Source: Gnetum montanum
Taxonomy: Eukaryota > Streptophyta > Gnetopsida > Gnetales > Gnetaceae
NCBI GenBank assembly: GCA_015680685.1
Contig: MNCI01019108.1
Coordinates: 783,629 to 847,628 of the forward strand
Direction of reading: 5' to 3'
DNA length: 64,000 bases
In this document: positions 10,052 through 20,258 of the stretch, piece by piece
How the letters are laid out: each line of letters opens with the position of its first letter
How positions within the stretch are numbered: position 1 is the first letter of the stretch
Made by a program: the position numbers and the translations under genes
Notes under the pieces: model-generated
Databases searched by the model: none
What the model was told of the DNA's origin: nothing
Seen by the model: the letters and a program-made list of their open reading frames with translations, nothing else

Positions 10052-12906
10052 ATGGCACCAAAATAGAAACACTTACAAGAAGGAGAACCCTCACAACCAT
10101 GGGAGAAGTGGCCTAGAACTAGAAGGGACCAACAAGAATAGGACCAAGAATTACCAGATGCAACCCATGCAACGGGACCTCTTCATGAGGAGTCTAAAGT
10201 GGAATCTGTCTAATAGATTCTAAAAGAAGAAGTGCCTACAAAACAATCACAATGAGGAGAAGTGCCTAGACCCACACCAAGGCTTAAGGTCACTTTGACT
10301 CAAGCCTACCTAGACATCATCAGGTCCTAAGAGATCCAAAGATCAGTTCCTTAAGAGATCAATTTTGGGCCATTTTTGAAGAAAGCACTAGAGGATTTCA
10401 TGACACAATTGCAAGCCTCTCCGATGTGGCTAGTAATCACATCCAGTGGAGAATGGTACATGGAAGAGACATATCTCTTCTAGAGTAGTCGAAGGCCAAG
10501 GTCTGTTGTCAAAATTAAGGACATTCAAGTGTCCTACTCGATAGATGCTATTGCATAGGCACTTGGGTTACTTGACACTAGAACACAACTGGTAGAACTG
10601 TCCACAAAAGATGATCCTAAGGCCAAGAGGAAGTGGACCCAATGATGTTATGAGGTTGACCATAAGGAATATGGTGCACTCACATTAGTGGAGCGAATTT
10701 CCTTCAAGATTGTGGCCTATCACCTCAATTCAATGGTTAGGGAAAGCAAGGTAACCACCTTCTCTACCTGAGCATGTGCTGCTCTAAGTGGGAAATTTCT
10801 TGTCAACCTTCCATAGCTAATCTACTTAGAGATCGAGAAGTGCTTCAAGAAAAATAAATGTGGAAGGAAGACCTTTCCCTTTTCATGCCTCATCATGAAA
10901 CTTTGCAAAAGGGCAGGCATTGTTCGCTATTCTAATGATACCCTCAAGCATGCTCCTTTGTCTTCATGGTAAGAGGTCATGAAAGACAAAACACTAGTAA
11001 CAACCCAAGAAGAGAAGTAGCCGCCACCACCACCCACTCAAGAAACAACACCAGAGACTCGCACAGTCATTGAACACCTGCGAAAAATCTAAGAATAGAT
11101 CTTAAGAGAAAAAGAGCAATGTGTAGAAATGAGTGCGGTAGATCCATTTGTGTATCAGCCAATAATGAGTCACCTTAATGAGGTGGCTTGAATAGTTAGC
11201 TAGATAGAGAGGGGTGGTCTAGTCTTTTCTATCCAACGAATGTAGCTACCTGCGAGGTTAGATTCCAATTCTTGGGAGGTGATGGTGTCGTTATTACAAC
11301 ATCATTTATTCCTAGAAATCTTTGAGAATGCTACCACTTTCTTGGTGTAGTTGGAGGAAGGCGAAGAGACAACTATCTTGGTGATATAACACACTAAGGG
11401 TAGGAAATAACGGCTGAAGTAGTGGCTGACTATGTAGCTGAAGCATCAAATGCATCCACGGCATCTATACCAAACAAATCTACACTCCAAGATGTGTAGA
11501 CATCCATAGGCATGGTCAGTAGAAAGTTAGACACAGCCCAACATGAAAAGTTGTTGGAACAATTGGTGGGAACTAGGAAATCAACTCTAGACATCTTTGA
11601 TCTTTCAGAGGACATCACTACGACCTAGTTGGAGCTGCTTAACACAACGGGCAAATGCATTATCCTAGAGGGGCAACTTGAAATGGTCCAAGAAAGAAAC
11701 CAATGCTTGGCTATGGAGGTTGCTAAACTTGATGCCTAACTTGCAAATCCTACGATCCTCAGCCTAGCAGTAACAAGAGATAAAGCTTTCAAATAGCTTT
11801 AAGAAAGATTTTAGAAAGCTGAGGAGGAGGTAGTAACAACCATCTCCAAATAGTCCATAGCTAAAGCTAAAACATATGCAATTCATAAGGACTTGAAGCA
11901 GATGTGCTAAGAGAATGAAACCTGACCGCACAGAACTATCACCTATGAAATGTTGATGCTCAAAAGGACCAAATGCAAGAATTCATTAATCAATACCAGG
12001 AGTAGCTTTTCAAGGTGAACACCGAATTGAGGAGATTGGCCGTAGAGAACCAAAATCTATTAATGGAGGAAGTGCATGCCTTATGCTAGAAGTTTGCCAT
12101 CAAAATTGTTGCCTAGAAGAATGAGGCCTTAAATTTAAGAAAGTGAAAAATCACTACATGGACCAAGTTGGCCTACAGAAAAACGTTAATGAGAAACACA
12201 TCCAGATGGTGAAGGTGAAACTAAATCAAGCCCTCCAGCAACTCCAACAAGGAAGAAAAATGTGGCAGTCCATCGTTGATGGGATCGATGCCTACAACAA
12301 AGCAAAGATCCGCTTAAAGGAATTGCAAATCGAGAAAATAAAAGAGTATATGGAGTTGGCCAAACTCTAATATGAAAACTAACAATGTTGATTGCCAAAT
12401 GGCTATAGTTAGAATTAGAATAGTAAATGACTAGCTTGTATCTACTATATAATGTAGAGTTCAAGCACCACAAGGATGCCAAGCAGAAGCTTGAGATTGC
12501 AAATATCGAACTTGAAATTCTCAGAGCATGGTTTAGAGACCAATGATCAATCGCTAAGAACCTAGCCAGATGAATGAATAATTACTAGGAGCTAAAATAC
12601 ATAGTCAAGTCATTCAACATTGAATGCAAATAATTCACTGCCTAGTTCATCAATGTAAAGGAGATATTTCCAGTAATCTTGTGTCCCTGGGATGTGCCCA
12701 TTCCAACCCAAATCGATGAAGCTACATGGATGGTGCATGATCCTAGAAGTAAAAAGGAGAAAATGAAAGCATTGTTGGATGCTTTCCACCTCCTGCTTGA
12801 AGTTGCAGTAGTAGCAAGACAGCTGCAACTACCTCAACTACCCATGCGTGAAGCCAGTGAAGGTTCCTCGAAGCCTCAGGAATCACCACCACCTAGGACT
12901 GTCTGA
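10052..12906 (+). pseudogene. E1 ORF2: accessory coiled-coil protein, decayed
   Basis: About 950 codons with many stops, aligned along its length with the E3 ORF2 (46368-49121, minus). Start M-x-PK is basic. Residues from about 130 carry a globular region with SGEWYMEETYL, then VSYSIDAIA-ALGL, then KIVAYHLN-MVR, and a short segment ending LIMKLCKRAGI. That spacing resembles the Pfam 'putative plant transposon protein' domain (my recollection of the family; a search is needed). After a proline-rich patch (PPPPPTQETTPE) the second half is charged and rich in heptads (for example 12143-12370), which suggests a long coiled coil. It ends with PPPRTV and TGA. It has no membrane segment, so it is unlike a classical envelope protein. 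Function unknown. Confidence 0.6.
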
Positions 12907-13141
12907 TCTTCTCCAACAACTTCACAACATCAAGGAACGTGTTATGTAGTTTTAAAGAGTTGTGTCATGGTTTTTAATTTTATGCCTTGAACACCATCAA
13001 TTCTTTGTAATGTGTTGATCCATACACTTGAGCACTTCATTTTTTATAAAGTTAGTCAATTTGTTTTCTTTGAAGAAAGTCAATAAATAATTCCATACCT
13101 TCGGAATTTTGTAAAAGAACTCAAAGATGATTTTTTATTCA
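12907..13141. other. E1 3' untranslated spacer
   Basis: AT-rich sequence between the ORF2 stop and the polypurine tract. The last 60 bases (…GATGATTTTTTATTCAG) match the corresponding reversed region of E2 at 33757-33800, as expected for a conserved 3' untranslated region. Confidence 0.6.
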
Positions 13142-13153
13142 GTTGTGGGGGTA
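13142..13153 (+). other. E1 polypurine tract
   Basis: GTTGTGGGGGTA lies directly before the LTR start TGATG at 13154. It corresponds to the reverse complement TCATGGGGGTA in E2 (33757-33767). It primes plus-strand DNA synthesis. Confidence 0.7.
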
Positions 13154-14076
13154 TGATGCGTCACATTTAGTTGGCTGTGTCAACGAGGCCTCATTGACTA
13201 GGCCTCATCAACGAGGCCTAATCGATGCATTTTACCATGTGTCGACGAGGCCCCATCAACACAATGTTGTTTTTCTAGCTATAAATATGCATGTGCAGCT
13301 GCATTTATGGAAAATAGAGATTATAGTTGTAGTGGAGCTCTTGTAGTTTTTATGTTTGAAAGTTAGAATTTTTTCCCAAGTGCCCATATTAGGAGTCATT
13401 AAGTGTACGAATCTTTATTCGAGCATTGTTATACCTGAGCACGACAATGTGTGCAACAATAACGATGAGATTTTTAATAAACCTTATAGTACTTTGAATA
13501 GATTAGCTATTTTATTTATGCATTTAATGTTCTCAATTATTTGTTAAATGTTTTTCATTAGTTATTAAATATGTTCTATTTGTTCCATTAATGAAGTAAT
13601 TAAGCTAGATAGATTACACACATAAGTATGACCTCTTTGAGCATAACACGTATTCGCTTGGTAATCCTAGTAGCATTATTGCTTGGTATGCCTAGTAGCA
13701 TAGCACTTTGTTGCCTAGCAGTGGATACATGGGTTCAGGATGTGTATGGAAAGTGGGATTGGATGCTTATGTTAGGATTAGTTAAATGCTAGTTAATTAG
13801 TTAATTTAAATTAGTCAATCCAATTACTTTTATCTACATTTTGAGCACCAAACTATAAAACATAAAATGATAAAAATTGAATGCCTCAATTACACTTAAC
13901 CATATCAACAAATTTCATAAGTGTAATTGGGAAGATAATGATTAACCTTTAGGCTAGATTCGCTTCCTAAACAACTAGTGCACTGGAAATGATAAAGTCC
14001 ATGGAATTCGACTAGATCGTGCGTGAACACTTTGTGATTCAGATGGTTGGACATAGGGGTACCTTGCCACTCATCA
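13154..14076 (+). repeat. E1 3' LTR (923 bp)
   Basis: The LTR starts TGATG and ends CATCA, a 5 bp terminal inverted repeat. It follows the polypurine tract and is matched by 1370-1738 over its last third. U3 holds the GAGGCC/ATCGAT motif array and a TATA box (13279-13287). The following bases, CCAAG, cannot be compared with the lost left flank. Confidence 0.85.
13181..13290 (+). promoter_or_regulatory. E1 LTR promoter: GAGGCC palindrome array and TATA box
   Basis: CAACGAGGCCTCATTG, AGGCCTCATCA, ACGAGGCC, ATCGATGCAT and GTCGACGAGGCCCCATCAAC follow each other within 80 bp, and a TATA box (CTATAAATATGC) lies about 20 bp further on. The core GAGGCCTC and ATCGAT units are palindromic. The same motifs occur in the internal promoter-like segment at 9504-9610. 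Confidence 0.65.
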
Positions 14077-14089
14077 CCAAGTGAAAAAT

Positions 14090-15120
14090 TCATTAGATTT
14101 TGTTGCCAAGGCTAGGTTTGGTTTGGTTTTCCCATTGAATGAGATGTGTAACATCCAACGGATTTGATGGTGGAGCATAACAAAGGAGATGTTACATGGC
14201 CACAATGCATGTGTCAAACACATGTCATTATCATTGTTTAGGATAAGGAGGGCTATAATTAGGCTATAGGTTTGGGCGCAAGAAGGGATAATAACAATGA
14301 TGTGAAAAAGCACTCTTCGTACGACAGAACAAGCTAACCAAATCTTGCACATCCATATCATGTGGTAACTTGCTACCATGGTGAGCTACACCTTTGTGAT
14401 GACTGTAGGCTTCATTCTATAAGCACAACTCTAAGAGAACAAGAAAACAAGACAAAGAAAACATGTTGTTATAAGATAATGCATAGGGCCACAAGAGACA
14501 AGTAGCAAACCGGGTCATCATAGGTCATCACTGTTACAACATAGGGAGATCTATGCAATGTGCATTAGATTTACAAAGCTTAAAATTCATTCATTGTGCC
14601 AAAGAGAGAGAAATTGAGAGAGAGAGAGAGAGAGAGATAATTAAAGACCATGCAGGCTTGCTTGCTATAGGTTGTAAAGGTTTTTGATGTCAGTCTTTTG
14701 TTACAACCTATCAATAATGGTAAACAACACTACAAGTAAACATGTGAATGTTAGACATGATCATGAGCTATGTGATGGCTTTAATGTTGCATAGCAAGGG
14801 TTTGATGTTGTCTTGAGCATATTTAAGTCCTAGTGAGAAACTTAGTTTTAAGTGCTTTCTTCTCATCATTGTGGTCTAGATGGAAACTTTGACTAAGGGA
14901 TCCTCCATGATGTTTTTGGCTTAGAGTCAATGGTCATTAGGCTACTTTAGGGTGTTATGGCTATATAGTAAAATGGTTTCAAGCTTGAGGTTTGGGTACA
15001 TAAGGTCAACTTGATCTAACAACATTATAAGGGGGACCTATTTAGGCTTTGAGGCTAGTCAAATTTGCTTCCTTATCTTCCTAGCTCAATACTACATATC
15101 AACATAAGCACATCAAGTGA
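14090..15120 (-). repeat. E4a 3' LTR part (direct repeat of 30010-31020)
   Basis: Long stretches match 30010-31020 in the same orientation: GGTAACTTGCTACCAT near 14361 and 30280, AAGCACAACTC-AAGAGAACAAG near 14419 and 30342, CATGATGTTT-TGGCTT near 14907 and 30796, and GGTCAACTTG-TCTAAC near 15004 and 30897. A (GA)n run (14616-14638) sits inside only this copy. The true left edge is lost at the E1 boundary. Confidence 0.75.
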
Positions 15121-16040
15121 TACTTGTGTGTTAAAATGAGCAAATAATGCCAAAATAAAGTAAAATACTCTAGCAATTATGCATGGATGAGCCAAAACAT
15201 GTTTCATTAATGATCAAATAAGGTTTAAACAAGGTCACTAAAGGTTATAAGAGGTAGGCTAAAACAAATAGGGTGAAACAAAGGCTAAACAATGTGAAAT
15301 AAGGTTGAACAAAGGCCACATGATGATAAAATGAAATCAAATGAAGAACAAATGATGACTAAACTCTATTTAGTGATGTCAGTCAAGGTTAAAGTAAGGT
15401 CATTGGAGGCCATGAGAGGCGAATTAAGGTAAATAACATATATTAAAGGACAAATAAAGTGGAATAAAGAAACATAAAGACCAAATGATGGTCAAATGAG
15501 GCCAAATGGTGACCTAATCATGGTCAAGCACCATCAAATGCTACCAAACAAGGCTAAAACATGGTTAACTAAGATCATAGGAGGTGGCGTAAGGTAAACA
15601 AAGTAAACCAAAGGCTAACTAATGTAGAATAAAGCCAAATGATAGCACAAATGATGACAAATGGAGTCAAATGAAGCCTAAATGATGGTCAAATCCCCTC
15701 AAATGATGTTCTAGATTTTCAAACAAGGTCATATTGATGTCCAATGGTGTTAACTAATGTCAAACTAGGTCAACTAAAGTCAAATGATGGAAAATGATGC
15801 AAACAGTTTGTGAAATCAAGGTCAAATGATACTGAAATGATGAAAATGAGGCCACATGACACCAAATGATCTAGAAATAAAGCTTAATAATAGGCAACAA
15901 AGTCAAAAACAAGTCAAAACTAAATGGAACAAGGCCAAACTAGTTAAGGTGAGGAATAGGGGTTAAACCATGGTTAGTATGGATCAATTAAGGTCACATG
16001 TTGCCAATTTTAGGCCTTAGTGGGCCATGATATAAGGCTA
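15120..16040. repeat. Degenerate tandem region of AAATGATGGTCAAATGAGGCC-like units
   Basis: Short units such as CAAATGATGGTCAAATGAGG recur with many variants. A longer period of about 170-180 bp is marked by AAGGTCACTAAAGG (15233), AAGGTCATTGGAGG (15396) and AAGATCATAGGAGG (15568), each followed by GAGGT or GAGG and TAAGGTAAA-like text. It ends in a CCAATTTTAGGCCTTAGTGGG unit (about 15998-16027) that is also found at 24060-24200 and 31140-31240. No coding frame. Confidence 0.65.
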
Positions 16041-16129
16041 CATGGTTGATAGAGGAGTTTGGACACTTGGGGAGATCATTTTGAGGCTATTTGAAGTACA
16101 AACAAGATCCCTTTTGGCAACCATTCCAG

Positions 16130-17880
16130 AACCACATTGGGGCTATGCTAGCCAACGTGGCTTTGATACGTCCCAACATGGTTCTTTTCAAAAAAGTAAA
16201 TTTATAAGTTTTTTAGGGCTAGTTTTGTGGTTCTTATGGTCTACATTGCTAGTGCAATAGATTAGGAGTGAAGATTGGTCAACTTTGGTGTTGATTTGGC
16301 CCACTAGAAGCCACACAGGCTATCAAAGGCTGTCAACCATGTTGGGACTACTTTGGCCAGTGTAGCCCTAGCATTATTCTATGAGAAAAATTAATTGGTG
16401 GTGTCTCAGGGTTGGAATTTATGTTTTATCAACTTTCTAGGGTAGTGTAGGGGCATCAGGGTTGTGAACTAGTCATTTAAAGGTCAAAATAGGTTTTTGG
16501 AAGTGAAGTTTAGCACCATCCCCCCAAAGCTATGCTAGCTAGCATGGTTCATGGTGGCCTCAGTGTGGATGGGTAAAACTTGGACTTTTCATGGTCAAAA
16601 CTAGGTCAATATGTTTTAGGGTTCAGGGTTTAAAGGTTCTAGGCTTCCTTGGTTAGGTTTTAGGCCATTTGGAGTGTTGTAGTGATAGGAAAACCATCTT
16701 TGAACCACAACTACGATGGAGCCATGCTAGCTAGTGTGGCTCTAGCCTTTCCTAGTGCAGTTGCACTTGAATCTTGGATTTTGGTGAGTTTTGGTGGTCA
16801 ATTGACCAAGTTGTTAGGTTCCCAAAGTTATTGATGATCATGGTCAGGGTTTTGAACTTAAAATTACTAATTCTAAAGATCATTTGAGCTTTGATATGGC
16901 CATCTCCCCTTAGAGTATGTTGGCTAGCATAGTCCTAGCATGATTGGAGGGAAATATAATGAATTTTTTCCATTTTCAACAAAGTTTCTAGGGTTTGGCG
17001 GTCTCTAGGAGCTCTAGCAAGGTTGCATGGTTATGGTGAAGCATTTAGATGTCAATTTGACATATTAATGACTTATTTTTAGATTTTCATGAAAGAACTA
17101 CACTAGGACTATGCTGGCCACCATAGTCCTAGGCTTCCTCAACATAGTTAGAAGGTTTAGATGAATTTTGACCAATTTTTGCTTTACTACTTAGCATTGC
17201 AGGGTTACTGGAGAGTTCAAAAAGGTGTGAAGGCTAGAATATGTCACTTTGAAGGTTATTTTTGGGTTTTTATGATCAAATCTCAATCAACTACATTGGA
17301 ACTACACTAGCTAGTGTAGTTGGGCTCATGCTTAGTGTAGTTCCAAGGTTGGAGTGGTGTTGGACTTATTTTTGGTCAATTGGTTGACATTTTAGTGTTA
17401 CCAAGGGCTTTGGAAAGGTGTAAAGGTTATGATGTGCCACTTTGAAGGTTTTTTTAGGCATTTGATGGCCAAACCCTTTCCAATTATGCTAGACCATGCT
17501 GGCTAGCATAGTTGGGATGCCCCTAACATAGTTCATCCAAGAAAAATGATTTTTGGCACTTTTTGGTGGGTTTTAGAAAGTTCCAGAGTTGTCAGAGGCT
17601 CTAGCTAAGGGTTGGGCCTTGGTGTGGCCAGTCTAAGGTTGATTGAAAGCTTAATTAGTTTTTGGAATTCTCATCACCATGGGACTATGCTGGCCAATGT
17701 AGTTGGACTCTTGGCCAACATAGTTATCCAAAATAGTTAATTTTGCTATGGATTTTAACCTTCCTTGGTGCTTGGTACCTTCTAATGTCAGCATCCAATT
17801 TCTAACTTTGGTATGGGGGGTTTATTGGCTTTAATATGTCATGGATGGGTGGTTAGGACATAAGATTTGGTAGTGGTTGA
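16130..17880 (+). repeat. Tandem array of about nine ~193 bp units with a central palindrome
   Basis: Near-palindromic cores occur at about 16143, 16340, 16530, 16720, 16915, 17105, 17300, 17488 and 17683, so the step is 188-197 bp. Examples are GCTATGCTAGCTAGCATGG, GGACTATGCTGGCCACCATA, ACTACACTAGCTAGTGTAGT and CCATGCTGGCTAGCATAGT. A second half-site (for example CCTAACATAGTTC) lies about 20-30 bp later in most units. The array ends a few hundred bases before the ATG of the antisense gene. Half-sites of the same kind are scattered in the 5' untranslated region and LTR of this element (28457-28600, 29581-29850). Confidence 0.75.
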
Positions 17881-18499
17881 GGCTCAAAATCTGTTCCAAT
17901 GCTTTTTAGGAACTTAATCCCAATGTTTCTTGTCAAAATACCTAGATCCTAGTGTATTAGGATTTTTACTAGTTTATTTGGGAGGTGCCAAGTGGGGCCC
18001 ACCCAAATTTAAATTGTTAAAAGTAAATTAATTTTTCCACTAACCTAGTGTAGTTCCCACCTTGTGAACATGGAGTTATGTGGAAGTTGTGTTGATGTTT
18101 CAAGAATGAGGTTTTGATCATCAATGCATAAGTTTGGGAGTAATTCCCACATTACAATTTTACCAACATCAATCTTCCTAGCTCATCTCCAACAAGTAGC
18201 ACATAGCATCAAAGCTTCCACCTTAACTTTGCTTTAATTCCATTCATCCCTAGTGTAGCTTGGCCATTCTACACCAAGGAGCAATGCAGATGCAAGGAGG
18301 GTGAAGAATATTTTGAAGGTTTCTTACATCAATTTGCCCACAAAATGTCCAAGAGAAGAGCATCCACCAATAAGAACCCAACCCTAGAGGAGGAAGAAAC
18401 TAATGCCAAGGAGCTCTCCAACCTACCATGGCCTTTGCTTTGGGGGGGGGGAATCATCCATAATGGCTACCAAGTACACCACTCCTAGCCATTTTTTGT

Positions 18500-19830
18500 G
18501 AATTTTGGTTGAAAACCTAGGCATTTTCTCTTGGCTAGGCTTGTATGTTGAATGGATTTCAGCTTTGGATATGTCAAGCATTGTATTTGGGTTATGGTTA
18601 TGTGTACAATGTGTTATTTTTTTCTTAGGAGCTGTTGGTATGAAGTTATGAGTTTTTATTTTTCCTTGTTTAGTGCATTTTCTGCTATTTTCAATGAAAA
18701 AGCAATGCTACTTTTATATTTTGTAGTAAGAAAATGGTAGATAATTTTTGGCTTTTGAGGTCATAGTGTTGTTGCTTATTGTTTACTAGTTGAACTAGTT
18801 GTAGAATCACTAAATTTTAGCCTACAAGTAATTTTTGATGAATTTTTATGTAAGTCAGTGCATGGTGAAACTTCAGGTTTTTATTGTTTTTACCCCCTCA
18901 AAACTGATTGTGTTGACATAAAAAAATATTTTTTCTGCCAACATCCCAACTTCCTAGGGATTCTTGGGGTCTCATGGAAGGGTTTGACTTCAATTCTATA
19001 ATTTTTTTAAAAAATTTCTAGTGCTTGTACTACAGTCATTTTTTTTTTTTTTTTTTGCAGACTGGTTTTTTGTGTAAAATTTCAACATGGTTCTAGACCA
19101 GTTTTATAATTTTTCCAAGCTTGATAAGGAAATTATGGGATGTAATTTGTTGTTGATTTAATCGTGTTTTCATTGCCTAAGCTTAGAAAAATTTTTTGGT
19201 ACAAATTTATCGTTTTTCATTCATGTGAATTGCCATGTACAATTGCAGTTCCGATTGCTAAAACATGCAAACCTCCCAATCTTGTACATGTAGCATTGCC
19301 CTAATGTTGAAAGTTCCTAAGGCCATTTACATATTTTTTCTTGATTCCCAATAGCTATTTGAATTTTTCAAAAGTTTAACTAGTCTCTTTAGAGTTTTTA
19401 CTATAGCTTATTTCACTATACATTAGGATTCCTAATCAAAATTTTGTTAAATTTAAGTTAAAATTTTCATAGCTATATTATGTGTTGTTGGGTATTGGTT
19501 TGGCTACGTTACAAGTGGATCACACATTTTCTATGCTTAATGCATATTTTCTACAATGTTTTATGCATATCTTTTGTGCATATCTTGGTTGTGTGACTAC
19601 CATCAATGCTACTAAGCTACTTGGTTTTGTTTAAAAATTTGGTTAAATTTTGCTTTGGTTTTAAGGGTTTAGAATTGTGAATTTTATTATTTGGTCTAGT
19701 GTGAAAACATTAACATTATGGCTATAAATTTTTCAATTGTTTAATGGTTGTTAAATTTTTGTTAAGGTCATATAAGGTTGTAATGGTCATTATTGGGTTG
19801 TGCAAGGCCTTCTTAAATCCTATCTTGGTG
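18500..19830. other. Probable first intron of the antisense gene
   Basis: About 1.3 kb of T-rich sequence with a poly-T run (19039-19056) and no convincing coding frame, lying between the N-terminal exon and the FCP1-like exon. A 62-codon frame at 18552-18740 is Phe/Tyr-rich and looks like chance translation of T-rich DNA. Confidence 0.4.
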
Positions 19831-19834
19831 GTGA

Positions 19835-20258
19835 TAGAACTAGTTGGATTACTATGTCGTATACACACACTAGGACCCAACACCCCACCTACTGATATGG
19901 TGTTGGACTAGGGCTCCCTTTGGTTTAGGCCAGAGGCCAAGGAGTTCCTAGTCTGCCTGGAGAAGAATTTCAGTGTGATGGTATGGTCATGCTTGACATC
20001 TAAAATATGGTTGTCATCATGGAAACCTTACTACCCCATTCTACTAGCCTAATCATCAAGTTCATAGTTGATGATCTTGACAGCCATGTGGAGGATGAAC
20101 AACCAGATGGCATGTAGACTAGAGGCAGCTATAAGTTGTCCAAAATATGGGACCTGCTTGAGTTTATCTAGTACAATTCCAAAAACATGTTACCAATTGG
20201 CCACTCTGTCTACACCTTGTTCCAGAATCCTCTTAGCATTGTCTACCATTTGGAAGTG
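19835..20258 (+). other. FCP1/NIF (HAD-type) phosphatase-like segment
   Basis: One frame reads VVIELVGLLCRI, matching the DLNGLL catalytic loop of FCP1-like phosphatases but with the first Asp changed to Glu. It then reads WFRPEAKEFLVCLEKNFSV and MVWSCLTSKIW, the counterparts of RPGLxEFL and GIWSSxTKKN. After a frame change a second frame reads YKLSKIWDLLEF, YNSKNMLPIGHSVYTLFQNP, the counterpart of LxxIW and YNxSNTLLVDDSPYK. The two Asp of the last motif are absent. It looks like a host phosphatase exon captured by the retroelement, now inactive. It rests on motif reading only. Confidence 0.45.

Larger units (their letters stand above)
1370..14076 (+). mobile_element. E1: Athila-like Ty3/gypsy LTR retrotransposon with accessory ORF2, decayed
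   Basis: A 12.7 kb element reading left to right. Order: truncated 5' LTR (1370-1738), primer site (1740-1758), gag, protease, RT-RNase H, integrase, polypurine-like tract (about 7991), spacer, internal promoter-like segment (9504-9610), ORF2 (10052-12906), polypurine tract and 3' LTR (13154-14076). The tRNA-Asp-type primer site, the YSGYNQI and FMDDFS motifs in RT, and an extra ORF after pol all point to the Athila lineage. Nonsense codons in every ORF show it is ancient. No target duplication can be read because the 5' end is lost. Confidence 0.85.

Noticed and set aside
16130-17880. Possible CRISPR-like array or centromeric satellite
   Set aside because: The units are ~193 bp, degenerate along their whole length, without a constant repeat plus unique spacer, and there are only nine of them in a plant retroelement.
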